A stretch of DNA of 44,979 nt from an uncultured Pelagibacteraceae bacterium (GTDB lineage Bacteria > Pseudomonadota > Alphaproteobacteria > Pelagibacterales > Pelagibacteraceae): the NCBI GenBank assembly GCA_902628305.1, contig CACOMK010000001.1, forward strand, positions 1 through 44,979, written 5' to 3'. The position numbers and the translations under genes are program-made. Each line of letters starts with the position of its first letter. The first letter of the stretch is position 1. Of the stretch, positions 31,754-41,114 are shown in pieces. The notes under the pieces were generated by a model. The model was not told where the DNA came from, did not search any database, and was given only the letters and a program-made list of their open reading frames with translations.

Positions 31754-32330
31754 ATAAATTTTCTATTTGTGTTTCAGCGTCTTTAATTGACTTCTCGTAG
31801 TCTAGTGCCATTTGATCTGCACTAATTATATCTACTTTTTCTATTCCAAAAAAATTAAGAATAAATTTTAACCAAGGAGTTAAAAAATCCTCTGAGCTAT
31901 TTAACTTTGTTCCTCCAGAAGTTATTACCAGATAAGCTTGTTTGTTTTTTAATAAACCTTCTCTTCTACCGTTTGGTTTGAATTTAAAAGTTTCGCCAAT
32001 TCTGGCAGCCAAATCTGACCAGGCTTTAAGAGTTGCTGGAGGACCATAGTTGTAAATTGGAGCTGAAATTATTATTATATCACTCTCCTTCAATTCTTTT
32101 ACGAGCTTATTGGAAAGCTCGAACATTTTTTTATGTTCTTTTGTTTGATCTTTTTCATCTATTTTCATACCTGATTCGGTTAGTCCACTAACAAAAAGCA
32201 TCTCATCATCTAAATCTCTATAAATTACCTCATCCTCTGGCTTTTTAATCTTATTTAAAAGTTTTTTTGCTAAAGCTCTAGATGTGGAGCCTTTTTTTCG
32301 AGCGCTAGAGTCTATTTGATAAATTTTCAT
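31743..32330 (-). CDS. FMN-dependent NADH:quinone/azo reductase family (AzoR-like) flavoprotein
   Basis: The 195-residue flavodoxin-fold protein opens with YQIDSSARKKGSTSRALAKK, whose Ser/Thr-rich loop holds the FMN phosphate. The second flavin loop is SAPIYNYGPPATLKAWSD, and ITSGGTKLNSSEDFLTPWLK lies near the isoalloxazine. AzoR-type enzymes reduce quinones and azo compounds with NADH by two-electron transfer, protecting against electrophiles. Length is close to the family norm. It is 9 bp downstream of ccdA and the last gene of the large minus operon group, overlapping the dioxygenase gene convergently by 11 bp. Confidence 0.9.
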   Translation of the reverse strand: MKIYQIDSSARKKGSTSRALAKKLLNKIKKPEDEVIYRDLDDEMLFVSGLTESGMKIDEKDQTKEHKKMFELSNKLVKELKESDIIIISAPIYNYGPPATLKAWSDLAARIGETFKFKPNGRREGLLKNKQAYLVITSGGTKLNSSEDFLTPWLKFILNFFGIEKVDIISADQMALDYEKSIKDAETQIENLFKD

Positions 32331-32339
32331 TTCTAAGTT

Positions 32340-33047
32340 TTATCCGAATTTTTGCATAAAGGGAAAGATTTCGATTATATAAAACCCAATAGCTTGTAAT
32401 TGATTAGTTAAAATTAAAAAACCAGTAATTAAAAGGATTACTCCACCAATTCTCGAAATTAAATTAATATTTTTTTTAAAATTTTTTGAAAATAGTAAAA
32501 ATCTTTGGATTAAATATCCAGATAAAACGAAAGGAATAGCTAATCCTAATGAATAAAATATTAATAATAATATTGCTCTTGTTAATGTTTCTTCAATCGA
32601 TGCTAAAGCCAATATAGATCCTAAAATTGGACCAATACATGGTGTCCAGCCAAATCCAAAAGCTAATCCAATTATGTACGGAAATAATATGTTTCTAGAC
32701 TCTTTTGCATCAAATCTTTTTTCAAAATTTAAGTAGGGAATGTTTATTAATCCAATTAATTGAAGTGAAAATATAATTATTATACAACCTGCTACTATTC
32801 TTAAAAACTCTGAATTTTGCAAAAGTGTTTTTCCTAAGAAAGATGCTGAAGCTCCTAAAATCACAAATACACTTGAAAACCCCAAACAAAAAAGAATTAA
32901 AGAAAAAAGATTAATTTTTTTAGACTGTAATATATTTTGCAAGGACTGACCCGAAATATAAGAAATGTAACCAGGTATTAAAGGTAGTACGCATGGAGAT
33001 AAAAAACTAATTAGCCCTGCCCCAAAAGCAATTAAAAATTCTAACAT
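32340..33047 (-). CDS. ccdA: Cytochrome c biogenesis thiol-disulfide transmembrane protein CcdA
   Basis: The 235-residue protein has six hydrophobic helices in two related halves. Each half carries the redox cysteine in a Pro-Cys context: FLSPCVLPLIPGYISYISG (Cys near 18) and GFGWTPCIGPILGSIL (Cys near 128). CcdA passes reducing equivalents from cytoplasmic thioredoxin across the membrane to periplasmic partners that keep apocytochrome c thiols or other disulfides reduced. Length is normal for the short DsbD/CcdA family. It begins exactly where ppc ends on the same strand, with no intergenic base. The cytochrome c'-like gene at 42805 is a possible local client. Confidence 0.92.
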   Translation of the reverse strand: MLEFLIAFGAGLISFLSPCVLPLIPGYISYISGQSLQNILQSKKINLFSLILFCLGFSSVFVILGASASFLGKTLLQNSEFLRIVAGCIIIIFSLQLIGLINIPYLNFEKRFDAKESRNILFPYIIGLAFGFGWTPCIGPILGSILALASIEETLTRAILLLIFYSLGLAIPFVLSGYLIQRFLLFSKNFKKNINLISRIGGVILLITGFLILTNQLQAIGFYIIEIFPFMQKFG

Positions 33048-35735
33048 CTAACCAGTATTTTTCATAGCAGCAGAAATGCCTGCAATTGATGTAAGAAGAG
33101 CGTCGTTCAAATATTTTTTATTATTTATATTTTTATTTTTTTTAATTTTACTAATTACTATTGGTTGAATAATGTTAAGTACCTCTGAATAAATATTTCT
33201 CACAATTATTGAAGTTCTAAATTCTTTTCTTAACTTTGTAATTTCTTTGGGAGTAATTTTTTTATTAAGCTCTTTTATAACTTTAAATTGAAATCTAAGT
33301 TTTTGACCAACTCTTTTTAATTTTTCATCTGCCAAATATTCTTCATAAATTTTAGATATATCTGGATCGGCTTTTGAAATTACCATATCCAACATATCAA
33401 GCATTGAATTAAAAAATGGCCAATTTTTTTCCATATCATAAAGAGTTTTTCTAAATTGTTTTATATTTGCATATCTTAATGCTTCAGCACTTCCTAACCA
33501 AGCTGGTAACATTAATCGTATTTGTGTCCAAGCAAAAACCCAAGGTATTGCTCTTAAACTTCTAATATTATCGACGTTTTTTCTCTTTGATGGTCTTGAA
33601 CCTATAGATAGTTTCCCAAGAGCCACATGTGGAGTAACAGTTTTAAAATACTTAATAAATTCAGAGCTTTGATTTATATTCTTTCTGTAAGAACTTTTTG
33701 AAATATCTGACATTTTTTCAATTAATGTTCGCCAGTTATTTCTTGGAACAGGTGGTGGATTTAATGTTGCTTCTGTTACAGCGCCAATATAACTGCACAA
33801 ATTATATTTGGCCAATGGTTCATACCCATATTTTTGTTGAATTACCTCTCCTTGATCTGTGATTCTAATTTTTCCGTTAACAGAGTTAGGAGGTTGTGAT
33901 CTTAAAGTAGCTTGAATAGGTCCTCCACCCCTTCCAGCTGAGCCACCTCTTCCATGAAAAAAAACAACTTGAATTCCATATTTTTTTGCTAATTTAACAA
34001 TTTCTTCCTGAGCTTTATACTGGTGCCAACTTGCACAAATTTTTCCTGCGTCTTTACTTGAATCTGAGTAACCAATCATTACTTCTTGTTGATTTTTAAT
34101 AAGTTTTCTATACCAAGGTTTTGAGAATAAACTCTCCATTATTGACTTAGCATTAATTAGATCATTTAAAGTTTCAAATAAAGGAACTACTCTTAACTTT
34201 TCTTTTATTTTTGCTTCTTTTTGTAAAAAAGAAATCGTTAAAATATCTGACGCTGATGTAGTCATAGAAATTACGTATGCTCCCAAACATTCAGCGGGCT
34301 CATCAGCCAAGGTCTGAAAGGTAGACCAAACTTCCTTATTTTCTTTATTATTAAAATTATATTTATTAATAATATTTTTTTTAGATAATATTAATGATTT
34401 TAGAAGATGAACTTTTTTATCTTCTGATAATTGATTATAATTTTTATTAAATTTTCTTTTTATTATTTCATTCATTAACTGTGTGTGTCTAGAAGACTCT
34501 TGTCTAATATCCAACCTAGCTAAATTAATACCAAAACATTTTGCTCTTCTCATTAAATCAAGTAGTTCGCCACCTGCAATATTTTCATTTTGATTTTCCT
34601 CTAAGGATTCTCTTACTATTCTAAGAGGTTTTAAGATTTCTTCTTTAGTGTTCAGTAGCTTATTCTGATCTAAAGGCATATCATGAATTAAATGTTGCTC
34701 AATTAACCTGTGTGTGTTTCTCATTTTATCTCTTAAAGGTCTTAAAAAAACTCTATAAGGTTCAAAGGTATCCCCAACTTTACTAAGAATTTTTTTTGAA
34801 CAATTTTGCATTGAATACGACCTAATAATTTTAGTTAGAGATTTTTCATAGAGTTTTGCGGCCTCCCATCTAGATAGAAGTATAACTTCTTTAGTAACTT
34901 TAGATGTTACAAATGGATTACCGTCTCTGTCTCCACCCATCCATGAACCAAACTCAATTGGATTAAAATTTCTTGGTAATCCTTTTCCCATGTTTTGAAC
35001 GAATATAGAGTTTAGTCTTCGATAGACTTTTGGAATTGTATCCCACAGGCTATCCTCTATAATTGCAAGACCCCACCTTGCTTCATCAAATGGAGTTGGT
35101 CTCACTCTTTTAAGATCATCAGTATTCCAAATAATAGTAAATTCATCAAAAAGTTTTTTATCAAGTGATTTTAATTTGGTGGGAAAATTCTTTAAGAGTT
35201 CTCTCTGCTCAAGTATTTCTGTAATCGTATGATATTTTTGAATTAAAGTTCTTCGTTTAACTTCTGTTGGATGCGCAGTTAGCACAATTCCTATATTTAG
35301 ATTTTTTGCAAGATTATAAATTTTGGAGTCTGGTATTTTTTTATTTGCAAAAAGCTCCTCAAAAATTTCCTCGATAAAGATATTTTTATTAGAAATATTT
35401 TTTTTATCATTTTCGTAAATATTTAGGCTTCGAGAGGCATCAATTGACTCCGCTAAATTAATAAAGTTCATAAAATGAGTAAAAGCTCTTGTGAGTTTTA
35501 GAGTACTCTTTGGGTTTAATTTTTTAATTTCTCTTATAATTCTATTGTAAGAATGTTTAGATTTATTATTGGCTTTATTTGCCTTTGATAATTTTCTTAT
35601 TTTTTCAACTAAATTAAAAAAATTTTCACCCTCTTGTTTCTTAATAACTCTACCTAAAATATTTCCGAGATACCTAATATCTTCTCTTAAAAGTTTTGTA
35701 GGTATCCTTTCATAGTAAAGATCTTTTTTTTTCAT
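33048..35735 (-). CDS. ppc: Phosphoenolpyruvate carboxylase
   Basis: The 895-residue enzyme is full length for bacterial PEPC. Key segments are VLTAHPTEVKRRT with the catalytic His (near 155), SWMGGDRDGNPFVT, VMIGYSDSSKDAGKICASW, FHGRGGSAGRGGGP with the essential Arg-Gly-rich loop, and the C-terminal AAMKNTG, where the terminal NTG is invariant. It carboxylates PEP to oxaloacetate to refill the TCA cycle. The ATG at 35735 lies inside the 3' end of the SMP-30 gene (26-bp overlap), and no other Met suits the conserved start, so the overlap is genuine. It is immediately followed by ccdA. The enzyme could link the pyruvate made by the sugar-acid operon to anaplerosis. Confidence 0.96.
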   Translation of the reverse strand: MKKKDLYYERIPTKLLREDIRYLGNILGRVIKKQEGENFFNLVEKIRKLSKANKANNKSKHSYNRIIREIKKLNPKSTLKLTRAFTHFMNFINLAESIDASRSLNIYENDKKNISNKNIFIEEIFEELFANKKIPDSKIYNLAKNLNIGIVLTAHPTEVKRRTLIQKYHTITEILEQRELLKNFPTKLKSLDKKLFDEFTIIWNTDDLKRVRPTPFDEARWGLAIIEDSLWDTIPKVYRRLNSIFVQNMGKGLPRNFNPIEFGSWMGGDRDGNPFVTSKVTKEVILLSRWEAAKLYEKSLTKIIRSYSMQNCSKKILSKVGDTFEPYRVFLRPLRDKMRNTHRLIEQHLIHDMPLDQNKLLNTKEEILKPLRIVRESLEENQNENIAGGELLDLMRRAKCFGINLARLDIRQESSRHTQLMNEIIKRKFNKNYNQLSEDKKVHLLKSLILSKKNIINKYNFNNKENKEVWSTFQTLADEPAECLGAYVISMTTSASDILTISFLQKEAKIKEKLRVVPLFETLNDLINAKSIMESLFSKPWYRKLIKNQQEVMIGYSDSSKDAGKICASWHQYKAQEEIVKLAKKYGIQVVFFHGRGGSAGRGGGPIQATLRSQPPNSVNGKIRITDQGEVIQQKYGYEPLAKYNLCSYIGAVTEATLNPPPVPRNNWRTLIEKMSDISKSSYRKNINQSSEFIKYFKTVTPHVALGKLSIGSRPSKRKNVDNIRSLRAIPWVFAWTQIRLMLPAWLGSAEALRYANIKQFRKTLYDMEKNWPFFNSMLDMLDMVISKADPDISKIYEEYLADEKLKRVGQKLRFQFKVIKELNKKITPKEITKLRKEFRTSIIVRNIYSEVLNIIQPIVISKIKKNKNINNKKYLNDALLTSIAGISAAMKNTG

Positions 35736-36621
35736 TTTTAAGTAAAAATTTTTTTTGCAAAATCCCTTCAGTATTAGTTTTTACACTAAATAAGTAACCT
35801 GAATAACTAAATTTTCGAATATCTGATTTGGTCATACCTTTCCTAGCAGTCGTGACAAAAAGCTCACTATTCCTTTGTCCACCAAATGCACAATTAGTAA
35901 TATTTTTTGCTGGAAATTGAATTCTGTGTATCAATTTTGCATTTTTGTTAAAAACTGAAATACATGCACCATGAAAATGTGCTACCCATAAATTTTTATT
36001 TTTATCCAGAGTCATTCCATCTGGCGATCCTTCTTTAGGTGATAGTTTTTTAAATATTTTTTTACTGACTAATTTATTTTTTTTATTAATTCTTATTTTA
36101 TAAATTTTTTTTTTTGAACTATCTGTGTGATAAAAATTATACTGATCAATAAAAGCTGGTCCATTTGTAATTAAATAATTTTTATCTACTTTTGTTAATT
36201 TTAAGTTTTTATCTAATTTATACAAAGATCCTTTTGCAATCTTTCTCTCCAAATTATCCATAGTGCCAAACCAAAGATTTCCAGCGGGATCAGTCTTTCC
36301 ATCATTAATTCTATTATGTTTTAAATCTTGTTCTAGAAAAATTTTTTCTAATATTTTTTTTGATTTTAGATTTTGTATTCTTAATTCTCCTTTAAGACCT
36401 AATACAAAAATATGATCTCTAATATGTGCTAAAAAACCTATTTCTTTATTTACTTTATAAATATTCTTTTTTTTTGTCTTAGTGTTTAATGAATAAATTT
36501 TCTTTTTTTTTATATCTGTGAAATAAATTGAGTTATGTTCTTTTACCCATAATGTTCCTTCACCTAAAACACATCTTACTTTCCAAAGAATTTTGGGTTC
36601 ATGTGTTTTAATTTTAAACAT
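35710..36621 (-). CDS. SMP-30/gluconolactonase-family lactonase
   Basis: The 303-residue six-bladed beta-propeller lactonase has the metal-binding residues placed as in the family: Glu in LGEGTLWV (about 19), Asn-Asp in RINDGKTDPAGNLWFGTMDN (about 102), Asn in LITNGPAFID, and Asp in GSPDGMTLDKNKNLWVAH. Members open sugar lactones to aldonic acids. Unlike secreted gluconolactonases it has no signal peptide, so it acts in the cytoplasm, and it is rich in lysine. It is 74 bp downstream of the FAH-family gene and overlaps ppc by 26 bp. In context it may supply the aldonate used by the IlvD/Edd-type dehydratase at 39172. Confidence 0.9.
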   Translation of the reverse strand: MFKIKTHEPKILWKVRCVLGEGTLWVKEHNSIYFTDIKKKKIYSLNTKTKKKNIYKVNKEIGFLAHIRDHIFVLGLKGELRIQNLKSKKILEKIFLEQDLKHNRINDGKTDPAGNLWFGTMDNLERKIAKGSLYKLDKNLKLTKVDKNYLITNGPAFIDQYNFYHTDSSKKKIYKIRINKKNKLVSKKIFKKLSPKEGSPDGMTLDKNKNLWVAHFHGACISVFNKNAKLIHRIQFPAKNITNCAFGGQRNSELFVTTARKGMTKSDIRKFSYSGYLFSVKTNTEGILQKKFLLKNEKKRSLL

Positions 36622-36695
36622 TATAAATTATATGGTAATAAAAATAATAGCATCTTGTATACAACTATTTAAATTTTAAAGCACTTTTTTTAAAA

Positions 36696-37538
36696 TTATA
36701 TAGCAATTACTTTAGAGTTTTGTTCTCCCAAGTTTTCAATTGACAACTTCATAGTATCACCAGCTTTTAAGAACTGTTGAGGTTTCATTCCCATACCAAC
36801 ACCTGGGGGAGTTCCAGTTGTAATAATGTCACCTGCTTGAAGAGACATAAACTTACTCAAATAAGATACAATAACATCAACATTAAATATCATTGTACTT
36901 GTATTACCTGTTTGCATTCTTGTGCCATTTACATCTAAAGTCATTTTTAAATTGTTAACATCTGCAACTTCATCTTTTGTGACTAAATAGGGTCCAATTG
37001 GTCCATATGTGTCGTGTGATTTACCTTTAACCCATTGACCCATTTTTTCGATTTGCCATTCTCTTTCACTTATATCGTTAACTAAACAATAACCTAATAT
37101 ATGATCTTGTGATTGGTTTTCAGAAATATGTTTTGTTTCTTTTCCTATAACAATTCCTAATTCAACTTCCCAATCAAGTTTTTTTGATCCTGAAACTATT
37201 TCAATATCATCATTTGGCCCATTAATTGAACTCGTGGCTTTCATAAAAGTAATTGGTTCAGATGGAACCTTGGCACCTGTTTCAGCAGCATGATCAGAAT
37301 AATTTAATCCAATTGCAACAAATTTACCTGGCTTAGTAATGCAAGATCCAATTCTCTCATTTACAGATAGTTCTGGTAAAGAGAATAAATCAGCACTTTG
37401 TAATTTAGAAATAGTCCCAAAATTTAAAAAATCTGGATTTAAATCTTTAACATAAGAGCTAATATCTCTAATTTTACCGTTTTTATCTATAACACCAGGT
37501 TTTTCGTTTCCTTTTTTTCCTACTCTTAATAATTTCAT
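36696..37538 (-). CDS. Fumarylacetoacetate hydrolase-family enzyme, likely 2,4-diketo-3-deoxy-sugar-acid hydrolase
   Basis: The 280-residue protein has the FAH C-terminal fold: NYSDHAAETG, PITFMKATSSINGPND, then the metal site LDWEVELGIVIGKE (two Glu) with the Asp in CLVNDIS, and KGKSHDTYGPIGPYLVT. It ends with TTGTPPGVGMGMKP. Length and motifs match 2,4-diketo-3-deoxy-L-fuconate hydrolase-like proteins, which cleave the 2,4-diketo acid into pyruvate and a hydroxyacid (lactate for fuconate). The SDR gene 21 bp upstream would make exactly this kind of substrate. Alternatives are 2-hydroxyhepta-2,4-diene-dioate isomerase or acylpyruvase. It is followed by a 74-bp gap before the lactonase gene. 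Confidence 0.88.
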   Translation of the reverse strand: MKLLRVGKKGNEKPGVIDKNGKIRDISSYVKDLNPDFLNFGTISKLQSADLFSLPELSVNERIGSCITKPGKFVAIGLNYSDHAAETGAKVPSEPITFMKATSSINGPNDDIEIVSGSKKLDWEVELGIVIGKETKHISENQSQDHILGYCLVNDISEREWQIEKMGQWVKGKSHDTYGPIGPYLVTKDEVADVNNLKMTLDVNGTRMQTGNTSTMIFNVDVIVSYLSKFMSLQAGDIITTGTPPGVGMGMKPQQFLKAGDTMKLSIENLGEQNSKVIAI

Positions 37539-37559
37539 ATTTATCCTTTTGTTATTTAA

Positions 37560-38303
37560 TTATATTGAAATTCCACCATCTACAGAAATTGTGGTTCCTG
37601 TTGTAAATGTTGCATCATCACTTGCTAAATAAACAGCCACAGCTGCTATTTCCTCAGCGGTTCCCAATCTCCCCATAGGTTGTCTTGCGATAAAATCTTT
37701 TTTTGCTTGGACTGGATCTGGACTTTGATTAACCCTATCTTGCCAGGAAGGTGAAAATACTGTTCCTGGTGCAATTGAATTGCATCTTATATTTTTTTTG
37801 ACAAAATCTGCTGCGATTGCTTTAGTTAAACCGATAACTGCACCTTTTGTAGTTCCGTATACAAATCTGTTAGGAAAACCTTTTAAGCTAGATGCACAAG
37901 AGGAAACATTAATAATGCTTCCACTATTCTGTTTAACCATTAATGGTAAAATAGCTTTGCACATAAAGTACATCGACTTAACATTTACATTAGAGGAAAA
38001 ATCCCAATCTTTTTCATCACATTCCAATATTGTTCCATGATGAACAAATCCAACAGCATTAAACAAAACATCAACTCTATCTAAAGTTTTAGTAAATTCT
38101 AAAATTGCACTGTTATCTGTTGAATCTAGCTTTTGCACCTTAATCTTGGGATATTCTTTATTTAATTCAGCTAGAGTTTTATCATTTAAATCAGTTGCAG
38201 TAACATGAGCACCTTCTTTATGAAATGCTATTGCCGTTGCTTTTCCAATCCCTTGACCTGCAGCTGTTACAAGAATTTGTTTACCTCCTAATCTTACACT
38301 CAT
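37560..38303 (-). CDS. SDR-family dehydrogenase, likely 2-keto-3-deoxy-L-fuconate dehydrogenase-like
   Basis: The 247-residue short-chain dehydrogenase has the cofactor motif TAAGQGIGKATA (near 13), FNAVGFVHHGTILE (NAG-equivalent), catalytic Ser in NVSSCASS, Tyr and Lys in FVYGTTKGAVIG, and the C-terminal GGISI. The AAGQGIG start and FVHHGTILECDEKDWDFS closely resemble 2-keto-3-deoxy-L-fuconate dehydrogenases and their relative BDH2. The Asp after beta-2 (TDLND) predicts NAD preference. It begins 4 bp inside the upstream beta-hydroxyacid dehydrogenase gene (ATGA overlap) and precedes the FAH-family hydrolase, consistent with consecutive steps. Confidence 0.9.
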   Translation of the reverse strand: MSVRLGGKQILVTAAGQGIGKATAIAFHKEGAHVTATDLNDKTLAELNKEYPKIKVQKLDSTDNSAILEFTKTLDRVDVLFNAVGFVHHGTILECDEKDWDFSSNVNVKSMYFMCKAILPLMVKQNSGSIINVSSCASSLKGFPNRFVYGTTKGAVIGLTKAIAADFVKKNIRCNSIAPGTVFSPSWQDRVNQSPDPVQAKKDFIARQPMGRLGTAEEIAAVAVYLASDDATFTTGTTISVDGGISI

Positions 38304-39169
38304 TTTTTATTTATCCTTTCGATTTCATTATAAAGTGAGCTATGATCAGTGTTTCCATGACCATTATCGACTAAGGTTTTATACATTTCTTTCACTAAAT
38401 TAGAAATAGGTAAATGTGTATTATATGAATTTGCACACTCTAAAATGTTATTCATATCTTTTAAATGAGTAGAAGTTTTACCTTTTGGACTAAAATCTTT
38501 ATTAATCATTCTTTTTCCATGAGTTTGTAAAATTTTACTATCTGCCCAACCTCCAGAAAGAGCTTTAATTAGTTTTACTGGATTAGCACCTGCTTTTTCA
38601 CATAATGTTATTGCTTCAGCAACAGCCCCTATTGTAACTCCTACTACTATTTGATTTGCTAATTTTGAAACTTGACCACTTCCAATAGGACCTACTAAAG
38701 TTGGATTTCCCATTGCTTTTAAAATATTTACAGATTTATCAAAAACACTTTGTTCTCCACCAACCATTATGGCTAGAGAGCCTTCTTCTGCTCCAATAGT
38801 GCCTCCTGAAACAGGTGCATCCAAATAGTTGATATCTTTTGATTTAAAAATATTTCCGTATTTTATTGCTGTATTTGGTTTTATCGAACTCATATCAATG
38901 ACTGTTGATCCTGAATGTAAATTATTTAAAAAATCAGGATGACTCATTATAGCTTCTACGGCGCCATCATCTGTTAACATTGTAATTATAAAATCAGTAT
39001 CTCTAACAACACTACTTAAAGTATTTGATATTTCTGCTCCAAACTCTTTTAAAGGTTCTGCCTTACTAATTGATCGATTAAATACTTGTAACTTAATTCC
39101 TGCCTTTAATAAATTACTTGCCATTGGAAAACCCATTAGGCCAGTTCCAATAAAAGCAACTTTCTTCAT
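38300..39169 (-). CDS. 3-hydroxyisobutyrate/beta-hydroxyacid dehydrogenase family, copy 1
   Basis: The 289-residue two-domain NAD(P)-dependent enzyme has the Rossmann motif FIGTGLMGFPMA with the first strand at residues 3-8, the substrate loop DAPVSGGTIGAEEGSLAIMV, and the catalytic Lys in GSGQVSKLANQIVVG (about residue 171). FNRS after the second strand suggests NADP use. Typical reactions are oxidation of 3-hydroxyisobutyrate or reduction of tartronate semialdehyde (GlxR-like). It lies between the IlvD/Edd dehydratase (2-bp gap) and the SDR (4-bp overlap), so it may act in the same pathway. Its role there is not obvious from the standard fuconate route. Confidence 0.92.
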   Translation of the reverse strand: MKKVAFIGTGLMGFPMASNLLKAGIKLQVFNRSISKAEPLKEFGAEISNTLSSVVRDTDFIITMLTDDGAVEAIMSHPDFLNNLHSGSTVIDMSSIKPNTAIKYGNIFKSKDINYLDAPVSGGTIGAEEGSLAIMVGGEQSVFDKSVNILKAMGNPTLVGPIGSGQVSKLANQIVVGVTIGAVAEAITLCEKAGANPVKLIKALSGGWADSKILQTHGKRMINKDFSPKGKTSTHLKDMNNILECANSYNTHLPISNLVKEMYKTLVDNGHGNTDHSSLYNEIERINKK

Positions 39170-39171
39170 TT

Positions 39172-40956
39172 TTAATGTGAGTCCCTAGGTATACCTTTTG
39201 TATGAGATATATCGAAATATTTATCAATTGAATTAACACAAGCACCATCATCTAATTGACCAACAGTATTTCTAAAAATTTCTTGCCAAGGTGTTTGGTT
39301 AATCACTTTAAACTTCTTTTTATTTTTTCTTCTTTTTTTGAATTCAGATTTTGTAATCAATAAATCAACTCTCCTTTTGTTTAAGTCAATTTTCATCTTA
39401 TCACCTGTTTTAACAATTCCTAAATCTCCACCTACTGCAGATTCAGGTGATACATGAAGTATTGAGGGGCTTTCTGAAGTTCCACTCTGTCTTCCGTCAC
39501 CAAGTGTTGGCAAATGTCTAACACCCTTTTTTAATAACCTATCGGGTGGTTGCATATTTACAACTTCCGCAGATCCAGGATATCCTACAGGTCCACAGCC
39601 CCTGATAATTAAAATTGATTTTTCGTCAATTTTTAATTTTTTACTATTTAATCTCTTATGATAATCTTCAGGTCCTTCAAATACAACTGCTTTTCCATTA
39701 AATACATTTGGATGTTTAGGATCAGATAAATATCTAGCTCTAAATTCATTACTTATAACTGATGTTTTCATAATTGCAGATGAAAAAAAATTACTTCTCA
39801 TAACTAAAAATCCAGCTTTTTCCGCTAATGAAGTTTTAAATGATTTAATAACCTTTGGATCAACATCAACTTTTTTTCTTAAATTTTGACCAACAGTTTT
39901 TCCTGTAACTGTTTTTATATTAGTATGTATTTTCTTATTTTTAATTAATTCTTTCATTACAGCTGGAATTGCTCCTGCTCTATGAAAACTTTCCATGAGA
40001 TATTCACCTGCTGGCTGACAATTAACAAGTAAGGGAATGTTGTGACCTAATTTTTGCCAATCAGATAAATCAAATTTGATTCCCAAATGTTTTGCAATTG
40101 CACTCAAGTGCGTTGTACAGTTACTAGAGCCTCCAATTGCACTTGCAACAACTACAGCATTTTCAAATGCTTTACGTGTCATAATTTTTGATGGGGTTAA
40201 ATCCTCATAAACCATTCCAACAATTCTTTTACCTGTTTCATATGAAATCTGTTCTCTTTCTTTATAAGGTGCTGGTATAACAGCACCTCCAGGTAAAGAC
40301 ATCCCTAGAGCTTCAGCAACAGAATTCATAGAAGATGCTGTGCCCATAGTGTTACAATGACCTGCACTTGGTGAGGAAGATGCAACCATGTCCATGAATT
40401 CCTCATAATTTATTTCACCTTTTGCCAACATTTTTCTTGCTTCCCATACAATCATTCCTGATCCAGCTAATTTTCCCTTATAAATTCCATCTAGCATTGG
40501 CCCACCTGACAAAACTATTGCAGGAATATTTACTGTTGCAGCTGCCATTAAAGCCGCTGGTGTTGTTTTATCACATCCTGTTGTTAAAATAACTCCATCA
40601 ATTGGATATCCATACAAAACTTCAACTAATGACAGATATGATAGATTTCTATCTAGCATAGCAGTTGGTCTTTTGCCTGTTTCCTGAATTGGGTGGGTTG
40701 GAAATTCCATTGGGATTCCACCTGATTTTGTTATCCCATCTTTAATTCTTTTACTTAAAGATAAAAAATGCCTATTACACGGAGAAAGATCACTTCCTGA
40801 CTGTGCTATTCCTATAATTGGTTTCCCAGATTGCAACTCTTTTCTAGTAAGACCATAATTAAGATATCTTTCCAAATACAAAGCTGTCATATCTGGATTT
40901 TTTGGATTATTGAACCAATTTTGACTTCTAAAGATTTTTTTTCTTTTTTTAGGCAT
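39172..40956 (-). CDS. IlvD/Edd-family sugar-acid dehydratase
   Basis: The 594-residue iron-sulfur dehydratase retains the three cluster cysteines: GSDLSPCNRH, TTGCDKTTPA and AGHCNTMGTASSMN. GGSSNCTTHL (substrate region) and LPTLGDGRQSGTSESPSILH with the catalytic Ser block are also present. The sequence TALYLERYLNYGLTRKELQS at the start is typical of the sugar-acid branch (L-arabinonate, D-xylonate or L-fuconate-like dehydratases) rather than of biosynthetic IlvD. The product would be a 2-keto-3-deoxy acid, the substrate expected for the SDR two genes downstream. It is the first gene of the minus operon. The 158-bp divergent gap upstream (40957-41114) is AT-rich and holds no element I recognise. 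Confidence 0.93.
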   Translation of the reverse strand: MPKKRKKIFRSQNWFNNPKNPDMTALYLERYLNYGLTRKELQSGKPIIGIAQSGSDLSPCNRHFLSLSKRIKDGITKSGGIPMEFPTHPIQETGKRPTAMLDRNLSYLSLVEVLYGYPIDGVILTTGCDKTTPAALMAAATVNIPAIVLSGGPMLDGIYKGKLAGSGMIVWEARKMLAKGEINYEEFMDMVASSSPSAGHCNTMGTASSMNSVAEALGMSLPGGAVIPAPYKEREQISYETGKRIVGMVYEDLTPSKIMTRKAFENAVVVASAIGGSSNCTTHLSAIAKHLGIKFDLSDWQKLGHNIPLLVNCQPAGEYLMESFHRAGAIPAVMKELIKNKKIHTNIKTVTGKTVGQNLRKKVDVDPKVIKSFKTSLAEKAGFLVMRSNFFSSAIMKTSVISNEFRARYLSDPKHPNVFNGKAVVFEGPEDYHKRLNSKKLKIDEKSILIIRGCGPVGYPGSAEVVNMQPPDRLLKKGVRHLPTLGDGRQSGTSESPSILHVSPESAVGGDLGIVKTGDKMKIDLNKRRVDLLITKSEFKKRRKNKKKFKVINQTPWQEIFRNTVGQLDDGACVNSIDKYFDISHTKGIPRDSH

Positions 40957-41114
40957 AAATAATTCTAATGGTTTGTTTGAAAATAGAGTTATATAATATT
41001 TTTATAAATAATCTAATAATTTAAATAAAAATTATGAAATTAATTTTTGATAAATTTTTATTTATAACAAAATTGAATTAAAAATTCATGTATTTTTGAC
41101 TTGGTAGAGAATTT

